A stretch of DNA of 64,000 nt from positions 1 through 64,000 of the forward strand of contig JAIRJW010000016.1 of NCBI GenBank assembly GCA_031260455.1, in the 5' to 3' direction. The stretch is from Fluviicola sp. (GTDB lineage: Bacteria; Bacteroidota; Bacteroidia; Flavobacteriales_D; Crocinitomicaceae). This document shows, one piece after another, positions 34,198-41,520 of the stretch (its first letter is position 1; every line of letters begins with the position of its first letter). A program made the position numbers and the translations under genes. Below the pieces are notes generated by a model. That model was not told where the DNA came from and ran no database searches. It saw nothing but the letters and a program-made list of their open reading frames with translations.

Positions 34198-34590
34198 ATG
34201 AACAACAGTATAGGCTTTAAAATAAAACGATTGAGAGAACAGAAACATATTTCTCAGGAAGATTTGGCGCATCAGTTGGATGTTTCCCAAAGTTATCTGA
34301 GTAAAATAGAAACCGGTGCTATTGAAAAAATAGATTTTCTGTTCATGCAAAAAATAACTGACTTCTTTCAAGTGGATTTGCAGTATTTTTTCGACGATCA
34401 CATTGTACAAAGTAATACAGACAATAATCACCATTCTGCTGCCGGGAATATTTACAGCACCATAACCATCCATAATTCTGTTCCTGAAGATGTATTGGAG
34501 AACCTTATCCGCACCCAAAATCAAATCTCCAAACTAATGGAAATACAAAGTCAACTGATTGAGAAACTAATTAACTCAAAACTTCCCTGA
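34198..34590 (+). CDS. XRE-family transcriptional regulator
   Basis: A 130-residue protein. The N-terminal Cro/C1 helix-turn-helix is clear: GFKIKRLREQKHISQEDLAHQLDVSQSYLSKIETG in residues about 5-38, with a truncated sensor-free body. The C-terminal half (ISKLMEIQSQLIEKL) is helical and could dimerise. A TTG at 34171 would add nine residues, but it overlaps the -7 element, so ATG 34198 is better. Its divergent position suggests control of the lipoprotein trio and of itself. Confidence 0.88.
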   Translation: MNNSIGFKIKRLREQKHISQEDLAHQLDVSQSYLSKIETGAIEKIDFLFMQKITDFFQVDLQYFFDDHIVQSNTDNNHHSAAGNIYSTITIHNSVPEDVLENLIRTQNQISKLMEIQSQLIEKLINSKLP

Positions 34591-34676
34591 AGATTAAATA
34601 CTAATAATGAATTGTGTTGAAAGAGCGCTGGAAAAACTGAAAGAGGAATGTAAAACTGAAAGCGGGCATTATTTTC

Positions 34677-35378
34677 TCAAATAGAATCTAAAATATCCGA
34701 ATCGTCGATTTTTATTTCCCGGGTTTTGTTATTTACATCGATTTGGGGCAGATATGTTTCCAGCTCAGCATAATTTTTAATCATTCGTACTGTGAAAATA
34801 GTTAGCGGGATGCATAAAAAAGCCAGAATAACATCTGTTAATGTGCTACTTTTCAAAACTGTGATGCTGCTGGATTTGGACTGAATCTGGGCATTTATAT
34901 TGCTGAGAATAGAAACGATAATCCAAAGTGTCCACCAGATTCCAACGGAACGTTCGCGATTTCGGTCTTCCTGAACCAGATTTGCACGTACTAATATGTG
35001 TTCCGAAATATACATCATCTCTTTCATGATATTAAAAGGCCGCACCAGATTTATGAATGGAACAAACCATGCTCCAGCTGCCCAGCCTTCACTGTGGGAC
35101 AAGCTATTCGATAATTGATGAAGATTGTAATATGCCCGCCGGAACCATTGTATGAATACAATTGCAACACCGATGTATATTAAGAACATGGCTATTGCGA
35201 TAAATTGTTGCCTGGTATCATTTGCGTTTACTTCTCCCATTTCAAAATTCCCCGTTTCAATTCTTTTCAGGAGGAGGTATTGTAAAATGTCTGAAATGGA
35301 AGTCAATAATTCGAGGGCGGTATAAACCCAGAGTACAAGAATCAAGCGATTTGAACGGTCTTTGTTTGGTTTTAGCAT
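34677..35378 (-). CDS. DUF4328-type membrane protein
   Basis: A 233-residue membrane protein with about five hydrophobic helices. FIQWFRRAYYNLHQL, then WAAGAWFVPFINLVRPFNIMKEM, matches the DUF4328 pattern (aromatic RAYxNL and WFVPxxNLxRPxxIM). Function unknown. It is transcribed away from ahcY and converges on the XRE gene about 90 bases away. The C-terminal 20 residues are acidic and cytoplasmic. Confidence 0.82.
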   Translation of the reverse strand: MLKPNKDRSNRLILVLWVYTALELLTSISDILQYLLLKRIETGNFEMGEVNANDTRQQFIAIAMFLIYIGVAIVFIQWFRRAYYNLHQLSNSLSHSEGWAAGAWFVPFINLVRPFNIMKEMMYISEHILVRANLVQEDRNRERSVGIWWTLWIIVSILSNINAQIQSKSSSITVLKSSTLTDVILAFLCIPLTIFTVRMIKNYAELETYLPQIDVNNKTREIKIDDSDILDSI

Positions 35379-35513
35379 GAGTTGAATTTTCGGCCAAGAT
35401 AATTAAAAAACGCATTGCTTGTGATTGGAAACGTTGAGGAAGATGAGAATCGTCAAAAATTAATAATTATTGAATCGTCCTATTGATAATTTTTAATTCC
35501 CAAACCTATATCA

Positions 35514-35521
35514 TATCTTTG
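35514..35521 (+). promoter_or_regulatory. -7 element of ahcY
   Basis: TATCTTTG, a perfect TAnnTTTG, 31 bases before the ATG at 35553. TTTTT at 35491-35495 stands at the -33 distance instead of a canonical TTG. Confidence 0.5.
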
Positions 35522-35552
35522 CAATCTTAAAATTTAGAGCAATAAATCATTT

Positions 35553-36866
35553 ATGAGCAATACAACAGAAAAATTGGCATACAAAGTGAAAGACATTTCG
35601 CTTGCTGAGTGGGGTCGTAAAGAGATCGTTCTGGCAGAAGCTGAAATGCCGGGATTAATGTCGCTGCGTGCTGAGTATGGTGCAAAAAAGCCATTGAAAG
35701 GTGCACGTATCGCAGGATGTTTGCACATGACCATTCAAACAGCTGTTTTGATTGAAACACTGGTAGAACTGGGTGCGGAAGTTACCTGGTCTTCCTGTAA
35801 TATTTTCTCTACTCAAGATCACGCTGCTGCTGCGGTAGCTGCTGCGGGAATTCCTGTTTATGCGTGGAAAGGAATGAATGAAGAGGAATTTGACTGGTGT
35901 ATCGAACAAACGCTGTTTGCGTTTGAAGGAGGAAAACCGTTGAACATGATCCTGGATGACGGAGGAGATTTGACAAACATGGTATTTGACCGTTTCCCTG
36001 AATTGACAGCTGATATCCGCGGATTGTCTGAAGAGACAACAACAGGAGTTCACCGTTTGTACGAGCGCAAGAAAAACGGAACGTTGGTAATGCCTGCAAT
36101 CAACGTAAACGATTCCGTTACTAAATCCAAATTCGATAACAAATACGGATGTAAAGAATCGTTGGTAGATTCTATTCGTCGTGCAACTGACGTGATGATG
36201 GCTGGAAAAGTAGCTGTTGTTTGTGGTTACGGAGACGTTGGTAAAGGTTCTGCTGCTTCCCTGCGCGGTGCGGGAGCGCGCGTAATCGTTACTGAAATCG
36301 ACCCGATCTGCGCGTTGCAGGCTGCAATGGATGGATTCGAAGTGAAAAAACTGGATACAGTAGTTCATAACGCAGATATCGTTGTAACAACAACCGGAAA
36401 CAAAGACATCGTTCTGGGTCGTCATTTCGAGAAAATGAAAGATAAAACGATCGTTTGTAACATCGGACATTTCGATAACGAAATCGATATGGCATGGTTG
36501 AATACAAACTACGGTTCTACAAAATCTACTGTGAAGCCGCAGGTTGATATTTACAATGTAAGAGGAAACGATATCATTATCCTGGCTGAAGGACGTTTGG
36601 TGAATTTGGGCTGCGCAACAGGCCACCCTTCATTCGTCATGTCAAACTCCTTTACGAACCAGACATTGGCTCAATTGGAATTGTGGGAAAACTCTGAAAG
36701 CTATGAGAACGATGTGTATGTATTACCAAAGCACCTGGATGAGAAAGTAGCTCGCTTACACCTGGCTAAAATCGGTGTGGAACTGGAAACATTGACACAA
36801 GATCAGGCAGCTTATATCGGAGTAACAGTAGGAGGCCCGTTCAAATCAGATGCTTACAGATACTAA
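35553..36866 (+). CDS. ahcY: S-adenosylhomocysteine hydrolase
   Basis: A 437-residue NAD-dependent enzyme that splits S-adenosylhomocysteine to adenosine and homocysteine and so keeps methylation going. [15 protein letters not shown] and [15 protein letters not shown] are N-terminal substrate motifs, DDGGDLTNM and [13 protein letters not shown] the active site, [18 protein letters not shown] the NAD site, and the C-terminal DAYRY closes the neighbouring subunit's NAD site. Length is standard. Single gene with its own promoter and terminator. Confidence 0.97.
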   Translation: MSNTTEKLAYKVKDISLAEWGRKEIVLAEAEMPGLMSLRAEYGAKKPLKGARIAGCLHMTIQTAVLIETLVELGAEVTWSSCNIFSTQDHAAAAVAAAGIPVYAWKGMNEEEFDWCIEQTLFAFEGGKPLNMILDDGGDLTNMVFDRFPELTADIRGLSEETTTGVHRLYERKKNGTLVMPAINVNDSVTKSKFDNKYGCKESLVDSIRRATDVMMAGKVAVVCGYGDVGKGSAASLRGAGARVIVTEIDPICALQAAMDGFEVKKLDTVVHNADIVVTTTGNKDIVLGRHFEKMKDKTIVCNIGHFDNEIDMAWLNTNYGSTKSTVKPQVDIYNVRGNDIIILAEGRLVNLGCATGHPSFVMSNSFTNQTLAQLELWENSESYENDVYVLPKHLDEKVARLHLAKIGVELETLTQDQAAYIGVTVGGPFKSDAYRY

Positions 36867-36884
36867 GATCCAAAGAACAAATTG

Positions 36885-36912
36885 AAAAAGGAATCCCCCG
36901 GGGTTCCTTTTT
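36885..36912 (+). terminator. Intrinsic terminator of ahcY
   Basis: AAAAAGGAATCC-CCCG-GGGTTCCTTTTTT: a 12-bp stem with one G-T pair and a T tail. Confidence 0.85.
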
Positions 36913-36926
36913 TGTAATTTTGCTTT

Positions 36927-38432
36927 ATGCAACTGTCAGAAAGAATGAAATCCATTGATTGGTCCTCGTTGAAAACCATACTCTTTGTTGGGTTGATTAT
37001 CCGTTTGATTGCTGCCATTTTTTCTGAAGGATATGCTATGCATGACGACCACTACCTGGTTGTGGAAGCGGCAGGATCCTGGGCGGATGGTTTTGATTAC
37101 AATCATTGGTTGCCGTGGAATAAACCAGCCGGGGCAGCTCCGGAAGGGCATAGTTTTACTTACGTCGGACTGAGCTATCTGTTTTTCGCATGCATGAAAG
37201 CAATCGGAATTTCGGATCCGAAAGTCTTGATGCTCATCAACCGCCTTTTACACGCTTTGTTTTCTTTGCTGATGATTCGTTTCGGGTACCTGATTACGGA
37301 GAAATTATTGAATAAAAAGACGGCTGCACATGTCGGGTGGGTTCTGGCTCTGCTGTGGGCTTTACCATTCTTGTCGGTCAGAAACTTGGTGGAAGTGGTA
37401 AGCATTCCGTTCCTGATGTGGGCCGTTTGGTTAAGCTTGCAGGAAAACAGGAAATGGGCTTTGTTTTACTCAGGCCTGTTAATCGGAGTGGCGATTTCTT
37501 TCCGTTACCAGATTGCTATATATGCGGTCGGTTTGGGAATATATTACCTGGTAAAACTGGAGTGGCGAAAATTGATATTAATGACGGCAGGTTCCTTGTG
37601 TATGTTTTTGATCACGCAGGGTCTGGTGGATTATTTTATCTGGGGTTACCCGTTTGCCGAATTCAAAGGCTACGTTGTCTATAATATGCATGAAGGAACC
37701 CGCTATATGAGCAACGCCAATTACTTCATGTATTTCTATGTTCTTTTCGGATTCCTGCTGTTCCCGCTCGGAATCCTGGCGCTGGTTGCATACTTCCGGT
37801 CGGCTGGAAAATACCTGTTTTTATTTATTCCCACTTTCACATTTTTGCTTTTCCATACCATTTTCCCGAACAGGCAGGAGCGTTTTATCCTGACAATCTT
37901 CCCGTTGGTCTTGATCCTTGTTTTTCTGGGAATTGAAGAATTGAGGAAGCGTAAATTCTGGAACGGATTCTGGAAAGTGTCATGGGTGGCCTTCTGGATA
38001 CTGAATACGCCCTTGCTGTGTGTTGTTACTGTGATGTCTTCTAAACAATCACGGGTAAACACCATGTATGCATTGTACGGAAAGGTCAAAGGAAACGAAC
38101 ATATTCTGATCGAAGCTACCGGGGAAACCAACCCGGAAATGATGCCGTTTTTCTATTCCGGAAAATGGAATTATGTATTCCTTGAGAGATGGAATACCGA
38201 TACGATCAATCCTGTAAGTTTTTATACGGCAGAACCACAGGATTATATTTTCTTCTTCGGAGAAAAATCCTTACAAAAACGGATTGACACTTTCAAAGTA
38301 ATCTACCCGAAGATGCATCTGGAAGCACAGATCGAACCAAGCTTTGTGGACAAATTCCTCCACAGAATCAATCCGAGAAACTCGAATTCATACGTGGAAA
38401 TCTGGAAGACAGAAGCGAAAAAAGAAGACTAG
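36927..38432 (+). CDS. GT22-like (ALG9/PIG-B-type) mannosyltransferase
   Basis: A 501-residue protein with 10-12 membrane helices. The loop after helix one, EGYAMHDDHYLVVEAA, has paired Asp residues of GT-C enzymes, and FPNRQERFILTIFPLVLI matches the late HKExRF-type motif of the GT22 family. Such enzymes use a polyprenyl-phosphate-linked sugar on the outer face of the membrane. Acceptor unknown. Its start is only about 15 bases past the ahcY terminator. Convergent with the lipoprotein gene at 38429 (4-base overlap). Confidence 0.8.
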   Translation: MQLSERMKSIDWSSLKTILFVGLIIRLIAAIFSEGYAMHDDHYLVVEAAGSWADGFDYNHWLPWNKPAGAAPEGHSFTYVGLSYLFFACMKAIGISDPKVLMLINRLLHALFSLLMIRFGYLITEKLLNKKTAAHVGWVLALLWALPFLSVRNLVEVVSIPFLMWAVWLSLQENRKWALFYSGLLIGVAISFRYQIAIYAVGLGIYYLVKLEWRKLILMTAGSLCMFLITQGLVDYFIWGYPFAEFKGYVVYNMHEGTRYMSNANYFMYFYVLFGFLLFPLGILALVAYFRSAGKYLFLFIPTFTFLLFHTIFPNRQERFILTIFPLVLILVFLGIEELRKRKFWNGFWKVSWVAFWILNTPLLCVVTVMSSKQSRVNTMYALYGKVKGNEHILIEATGETNPEMMPFFYSGKWNYVFLERWNTDTINPVSFYTAEPQDYIFFFGEKSLQKRIDTFKVIYPKMHLEAQIEPSFVDKFLHRINPRNSNSYVEIWKTEAKKED

Positions 38433-38851
38433 TTGTAAATACGAAGTGCATTACTTCCGTTCCACAAAGTCTGGTATTTTCTCAATCCCCAACCGGAATT
38501 AGCAATTGGTGAACCATCATACATAGAGAACCGGGCACTTGAACACGGATCGTATAATTGCAGAAAGTTAGCCGAATCAGGGGTGAGTCCTGTTGGACAA
38601 ACATTGTCCGGATCTTCGGGAGACATGCGTTCCCAGGCAACAAATACATCGGACGATTGCCGGTAAACGATAATTCCTTTAATTCCTCCTGAAACATAAG
38701 CCCAGCCTCCAACGCTATTCAGGTACTGATATGTTGGTAATGTCATGTCAATCGTAAGATCAAAAGCAATACTCGGAACCGGGTGATTCCTGTTTTTTTT
38801 ACAAGAAACACCGGCAAGGATTAAAATCAATAAAAAGATTCGTATTTTCAC
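38429..38851 (-). CDS. Small lipoprotein with degenerate Rieske-like pattern
   Basis: A 140-residue protein with lipoprotein signal (LAGVSC). The order GIKGIIVYRQSSDVFVAWE, then NVCPTGL, YDPCSSARFSMYDG and GWGLRKYQTLW follows the layout of Rieske-fold lipoproteins of Bacteroidota (strand, then CxxC-like box, then CxxxF-DG). The usual Cys-His ligand pairs are not present, so an iron-sulfur centre is unlikely. Start codons of this gene and the divergent one at 38878 are only 26 bases apart. Confidence 0.65.
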   Translation of the reverse strand: MKIRIFLLILILAGVSCKKNRNHPVPSIAFDLTIDMTLPTYQYLNSVGGWAYVSGGIKGIIVYRQSSDVFVAWERMSPEDPDNVCPTGLTPDSANFLQLYDPCSSARFSMYDGSPIANSGWGLRKYQTLWNGSNALRIYN

Positions 38852-38877
38852 TAGATTTTCATTGGAATAATAAAGTT

Positions 38878-39153
38878 ATGAAGATAAGAACGATTATACA
38901 ACTGTTTCTATTGTGCGGCCTGTTTATTTTTGGGGGAGGATCAGTTACATCATCTTATGCTCAGGATGGATCGGTGGCAAAAGCTGAAAAAACAATCGCA
39001 AAACGCAGGAAAAAAGAAGCCCAGGTTGCAAAAAAGGAAACAAAACAAGCCAAAAAAGCATTTTGGGCACGTCAGTCCAAAGAAGTTCGTAAAAGTGTAA
39101 AACGCAACCAAAAACGGCAAAAGAAAGCTATGAGGGATTCCAAAGGATATTAA
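38878..39153 (+). CDS. Small secreted lysine-rich protein
   Basis: A 91-residue protein with a signal peptide (cleavage likely after SSYAQ). The mature part of about 62 residues is almost wholly Lys/Arg/Ala/Glu helix, for example AKRRKKEAQVAKKETKQAKK, with very high predicted pI. It may bind polyanions such as LPS or nucleic acid, but that is only inference. No family recognised. Confidence 0.65.
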   Translation: MKIRTIIQLFLLCGLFIFGGGSVTSSYAQDGSVAKAEKTIAKRRKKEAQVAKKETKQAKKAFWARQSKEVRKSVKRNQKRQKKAMRDSKGY

Positions 39154-39341
39154 AAAGACCGAGGTTACAGATAGTCTGTAATCAGAATCTGTGCCCTCCC
39201 ATACATACGGAATCGGAGTTTGCGTTCATCTGTTTTTTTCTGATTTCAATTCATGTAACAGTTTGTTATCGAAAATGCTACCAACGATCGTGCAGACATC
39301 AACAAGTAGCAAAAAAGCAACGACACTTTCAAGGAGTTTTT

Positions 39342-39349
39342 TAGCTTTG
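39342..39349 (+). promoter_or_regulatory. -7 element of the methyltransferase gene
   Basis: TAGCTTTG, a perfect TAnnTTTG, 16 bases before the ATG at 39366. No TTG at the -33 distance. Confidence 0.4.
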
Positions 39350-39365
39350 TTGATTAAAAATTGTA

Positions 39366-40310
39366 ATGCAAAAATTCAAATCTTTAGAAATATGTGCTGG
39401 TGCTGGCGGACAAGCTCTTGGGCTTGAGAAGGCAGGATTTGACCATATTGCATTGGTTGAATTGGAACCTTTAGCTTGTGAAACATTACGAACAAACCGT
39501 CCGCAATGGAATGTAGTTCAAGGCGACCTAAGAAAATTTGAAGCAGCACCTTACAACGGACAAGTTGACCTTTTAGCCGGTGGCGTTCCTTGCCCTCCAT
39601 TTTCTATTGCAGGCAAACAACTTGGGCAACTTGATGACAGAGATTTATTTCCCGAAGCATTAAGATTGGCGAAAGAATGTAATCCCAAAGCCATTTTACT
39701 TGAAAATGTTCGGGGACTTCTTGACCCAAAATTTGAAGACTATCGAAATGAAATAATCGGAGAACTTGAAAATTTGGGATATAAAACGGATTGGCAATTG
39801 CTAAACGCTTCTGAGTTTGGCGTTTCGCAACTTAGACCGAGAGCCATTTTGGTAGCGTTAAAAGAAGAATATTTCATTCATTTTGAGTGGCCTGAAAAGC
39901 ATAAGAGAAAACCCAAACCTGTTGGAGATTTACTCTATGAAGCAATGGCAGAATTAGGTTGGGAAAGCGTTGATGAGTGGAAAGAAAAAGCCAACAAAAT
40001 TGCTCCTACTTTAGTTGGGGGTTCTAAAAAGCACGGAGGTGCAGACTTGGGTCCGACACGGGCAAAAAAAGCTTGGGCAGAACTTGGCATAGACGGGAAA
40101 GGTTTAGCTGACCAACCGCCAATAAACGGATATAAAGGCAACCCACGTTTGACACTTGAAATGACCGCCTTAATTCAAGGTTTCCCTAAGGATTGGAAGT
40201 TTGCAGGAAAAAAAACACCTGCGTACAGACAGGTTGGAAACGCATTTCCACCACCGGTCGCACAAGCTGTCGGGAAGTCAATAATAAGAGCATTAAATTA
40301 TGGCAAATAA
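39366..40310 (+). CDS. DNA (cytosine-5-)-methyltransferase
   Basis: A 314-residue C5 methyltransferase. SLEICAGAGGQALGLEKAGF is motif I (SAM), GGVPCPPFSIAGKQ is motif IV with catalytic Cys76, LLENVRGLL is motif VI, GVSQLRPRAILVAL is motif VIII, and AYRQVGNAFPPPVAQAVG is motif X. The short target-recognition region includes GGADLGPTRAKKAWAELG. It is probably the methylase of a type II restriction-modification pair: the next frame overlaps by 11 bases and looks like a broken partner. The segment ends at an attC-like repeat, so it was likely acquired. Confidence 0.92.
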   Translation: MQKFKSLEICAGAGGQALGLEKAGFDHIALVELEPLACETLRTNRPQWNVVQGDLRKFEAAPYNGQVDLLAGGVPCPPFSIAGKQLGQLDDRDLFPEALRLAKECNPKAILLENVRGLLDPKFEDYRNEIIGELENLGYKTDWQLLNASEFGVSQLRPRAILVALKEEYFIHFEWPEKHKRKPKPVGDLLYEAMAELGWESVDEWKEKANKIAPTLVGGSKKHGGADLGPTRAKKAWAELGIDGKGLADQPPINGYKGNPRLTLEMTALIQGFPKDWKFAGKKTPAYRQVGNAFPPPVAQAVGKSIIRALNYGK

Positions 40311-40518
40311 ATTACCAAGAGGAAAAGGTTCAAGAGCAAAACTTAGAGATTTTTTACAACTAATGTTGGCAAAGTGTTGGACTCTGATACTTAACAGACC
40401 CGACACAATCAAGCTAATTGCACAAGTAAGACGAGCTCCAGCTAAAGACCAACTTGATGTGTTGAAATGGCTTGTTCAGAAGTTTCCAAACCAAGCGAAC
40501 GAACTGACGAAAGAATAA
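40300..40518 (+). pseudogene. Remnant of a restriction-modification partner gene
   Basis: A 72-codon frame starting 11 bases inside the methylase gene. The first 18 residues (MANKLPRGKGSRAKLRDF) look like the start of HNH-type restriction proteins that follow such methylases, as I recall them. From about 40355 the sense moves to another frame: one extra base there would read TNVGKVLDSDT before a stop. The original frame then carries an unrelated-looking end (APAKDQLDVLKWLVQKFPN) up to the repeat at 40519. I judge it a frameshifted, truncated endonuclease gene; a real short protein cannot be excluded. Confidence 0.45.
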
Positions 40519-40660
40519 GAAGCACAGCCGGTAACAAGGGCTTGGCGTAGTGACGGCTTTCGTTCTTCGTTGAACATTATTGCTACATTTGAACTGTGTG
40601 CTTCGTATCAACGGCAGTGCTAAAATGCCGCCACTACACCAAGCCCCGGTTCGTTATATG
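40519..40660. repeat. attC-like imperfect inverted repeat
   Basis: Arms at 40532-40557 (AACAAGGGCTTGGCGTAGTG...) and 40628-40652 (...CACTACACCAAGCCCCGGTT) pair at 21 of 25 positions; GAAGCACAG (40519) and CTGTGTGCTTC (40594) form a further pair. The size and long imperfect stem resemble integron attC sites, and the ends read GTAAC and GTTAT, but the core GTTRRRY is not exact. It lies right after the methylase unit and provides the stop codon of the next gene on the minus strand. Confidence 0.6.
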
Positions 40661-41520
40661 AACAACTTGCTTCTCCAGTTTTCCGCTTCTTCTTCTGAAA
40701 GCAGATTCAATTTTTTCAGGTAATGTGTCGTTTTTTCAAATGCAAGCGGGTACTCAATTCCTTTGTAATTCCAGTCTGTTTCAGATAACCAGCGTTTCAC
40801 TTGGTCCAAACGCAAATTATAACGCCAGGAAATAATTTCTGCTGAATCCGGGTGGTTTTTGACTTCTAATGCTTTTTGATTGACCACTTTGCACATCTGC
40901 TTTAATAGTTCTTCATGCTTTTCAGCAACTTCAGAACGAACGGCTACTACAAAACAGGGCCACGGTGTCACCACGTCTCCTACATAATCACATTTTCCTT
41001 GTTCCACAAACGGGAAGGTAGTATATTTCTCCCACAAAAATGCCTGGGCTTCATTGTGTTTGAGAGCCCACAAACCACCGTAAACATCTCCGATCACGTT
41101 GAACTTCAAATCTTCCAGGTTCCAGGCATACTGATCTGCCATAACGTAAGCCATCAAATGTGATCCGGAACCATATCTTGAAATAGCGAATGTCTGATTT
41201 TCAACATCTTCCGGTTTTTTGATTTCTCCTTTATTCGGAACGTGAATTCCCCAGCTTAGCGGAGAGACGACATATACTTCCAAAATTTTAGCGTCCAGTC
41301 CTTGCAGGATGGATTTGGTGATTCCTTCTGTCAGCAAAACGGCGATATCGATGGAACCTGTTTCCAGTCCGCGAATCATCTGCCCTGTTCCACCACTCAT
41401 ATCAGACCAATGCAGGTTCAGCCCGATTTCCTGAAATTTTCCTTCCTCAATTGCCAGTCTCCAGGGCAAATTAAAATGCTCGGGAACACCACCTATTTTT
41501 AAACCTGTTTCGTTTGTCAT
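40654..41520 (-). CDS. Cytoplasmic substrate-binding-like protein (NMT1/THI5/SsuA fold)
   Basis: A 288-residue type II periplasmic-binding fold: GGVPEHFNLPWRLAIEEGKFQEIGL, DMSGGTGQMIRGLETGSIDIAVLL, SWGIHVPNKGEIKKPEDV and SRYGSGSHLMAYVMADQ are the standard motifs of the nitrate/sulfonate/THI5 group. There is no signal peptide, so the protein should stay in the cytoplasm. The ligand is unknown. It overlaps the ABC exporter by 4 bases (ATGA). The stop codon lies within the attC-like repeat, so the present C-terminus may differ from the ancestral one. Confidence 0.8.
   Translation of the reverse strand: MTNETGLKIGGVPEHFNLPWRLAIEEGKFQEIGLNLHWSDMSGGTGQMIRGLETGSIDIAVLLTEGITKSILQGLDAKILEVYVVSPLSWGIHVPNKGEIKKPEDVENQTFAISRYGSGSHLMAYVMADQYAWNLEDLKFNVIGDVYGGLWALKHNEAQAFLWEKYTTFPFVEQGKCDYVGDVVTPWPCFVVAVRSEVAEKHEELLKQMCKVVNQKALEVKNHPDSAEIISWRYNLRLDQVKRWLSETDWNYKGIEYPLAFEKTTHYLKKLNLLSEEEAENWRSKLFI

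Noticed and set aside
36915-36922. TAATTTTG just ahead of the GT22-like gene
   Set aside because: Perfect -7 word, but it overlaps the ahcY terminator tail, lacks a -33 TTG and lies only 4 bases before the ATG; probably chance.
38429-38851. Functional Rieske iron-sulfur protein
   Set aside because: The layout is similar but the Cys-x-His and Cys-x2-His ligand pairs are missing.
40519-40660. Repeat as a true integron attC site
   Set aside because: The end motifs are not exact GTTRRRY/RYYYAAC and no integrase is in the window; kept only as attC-like.
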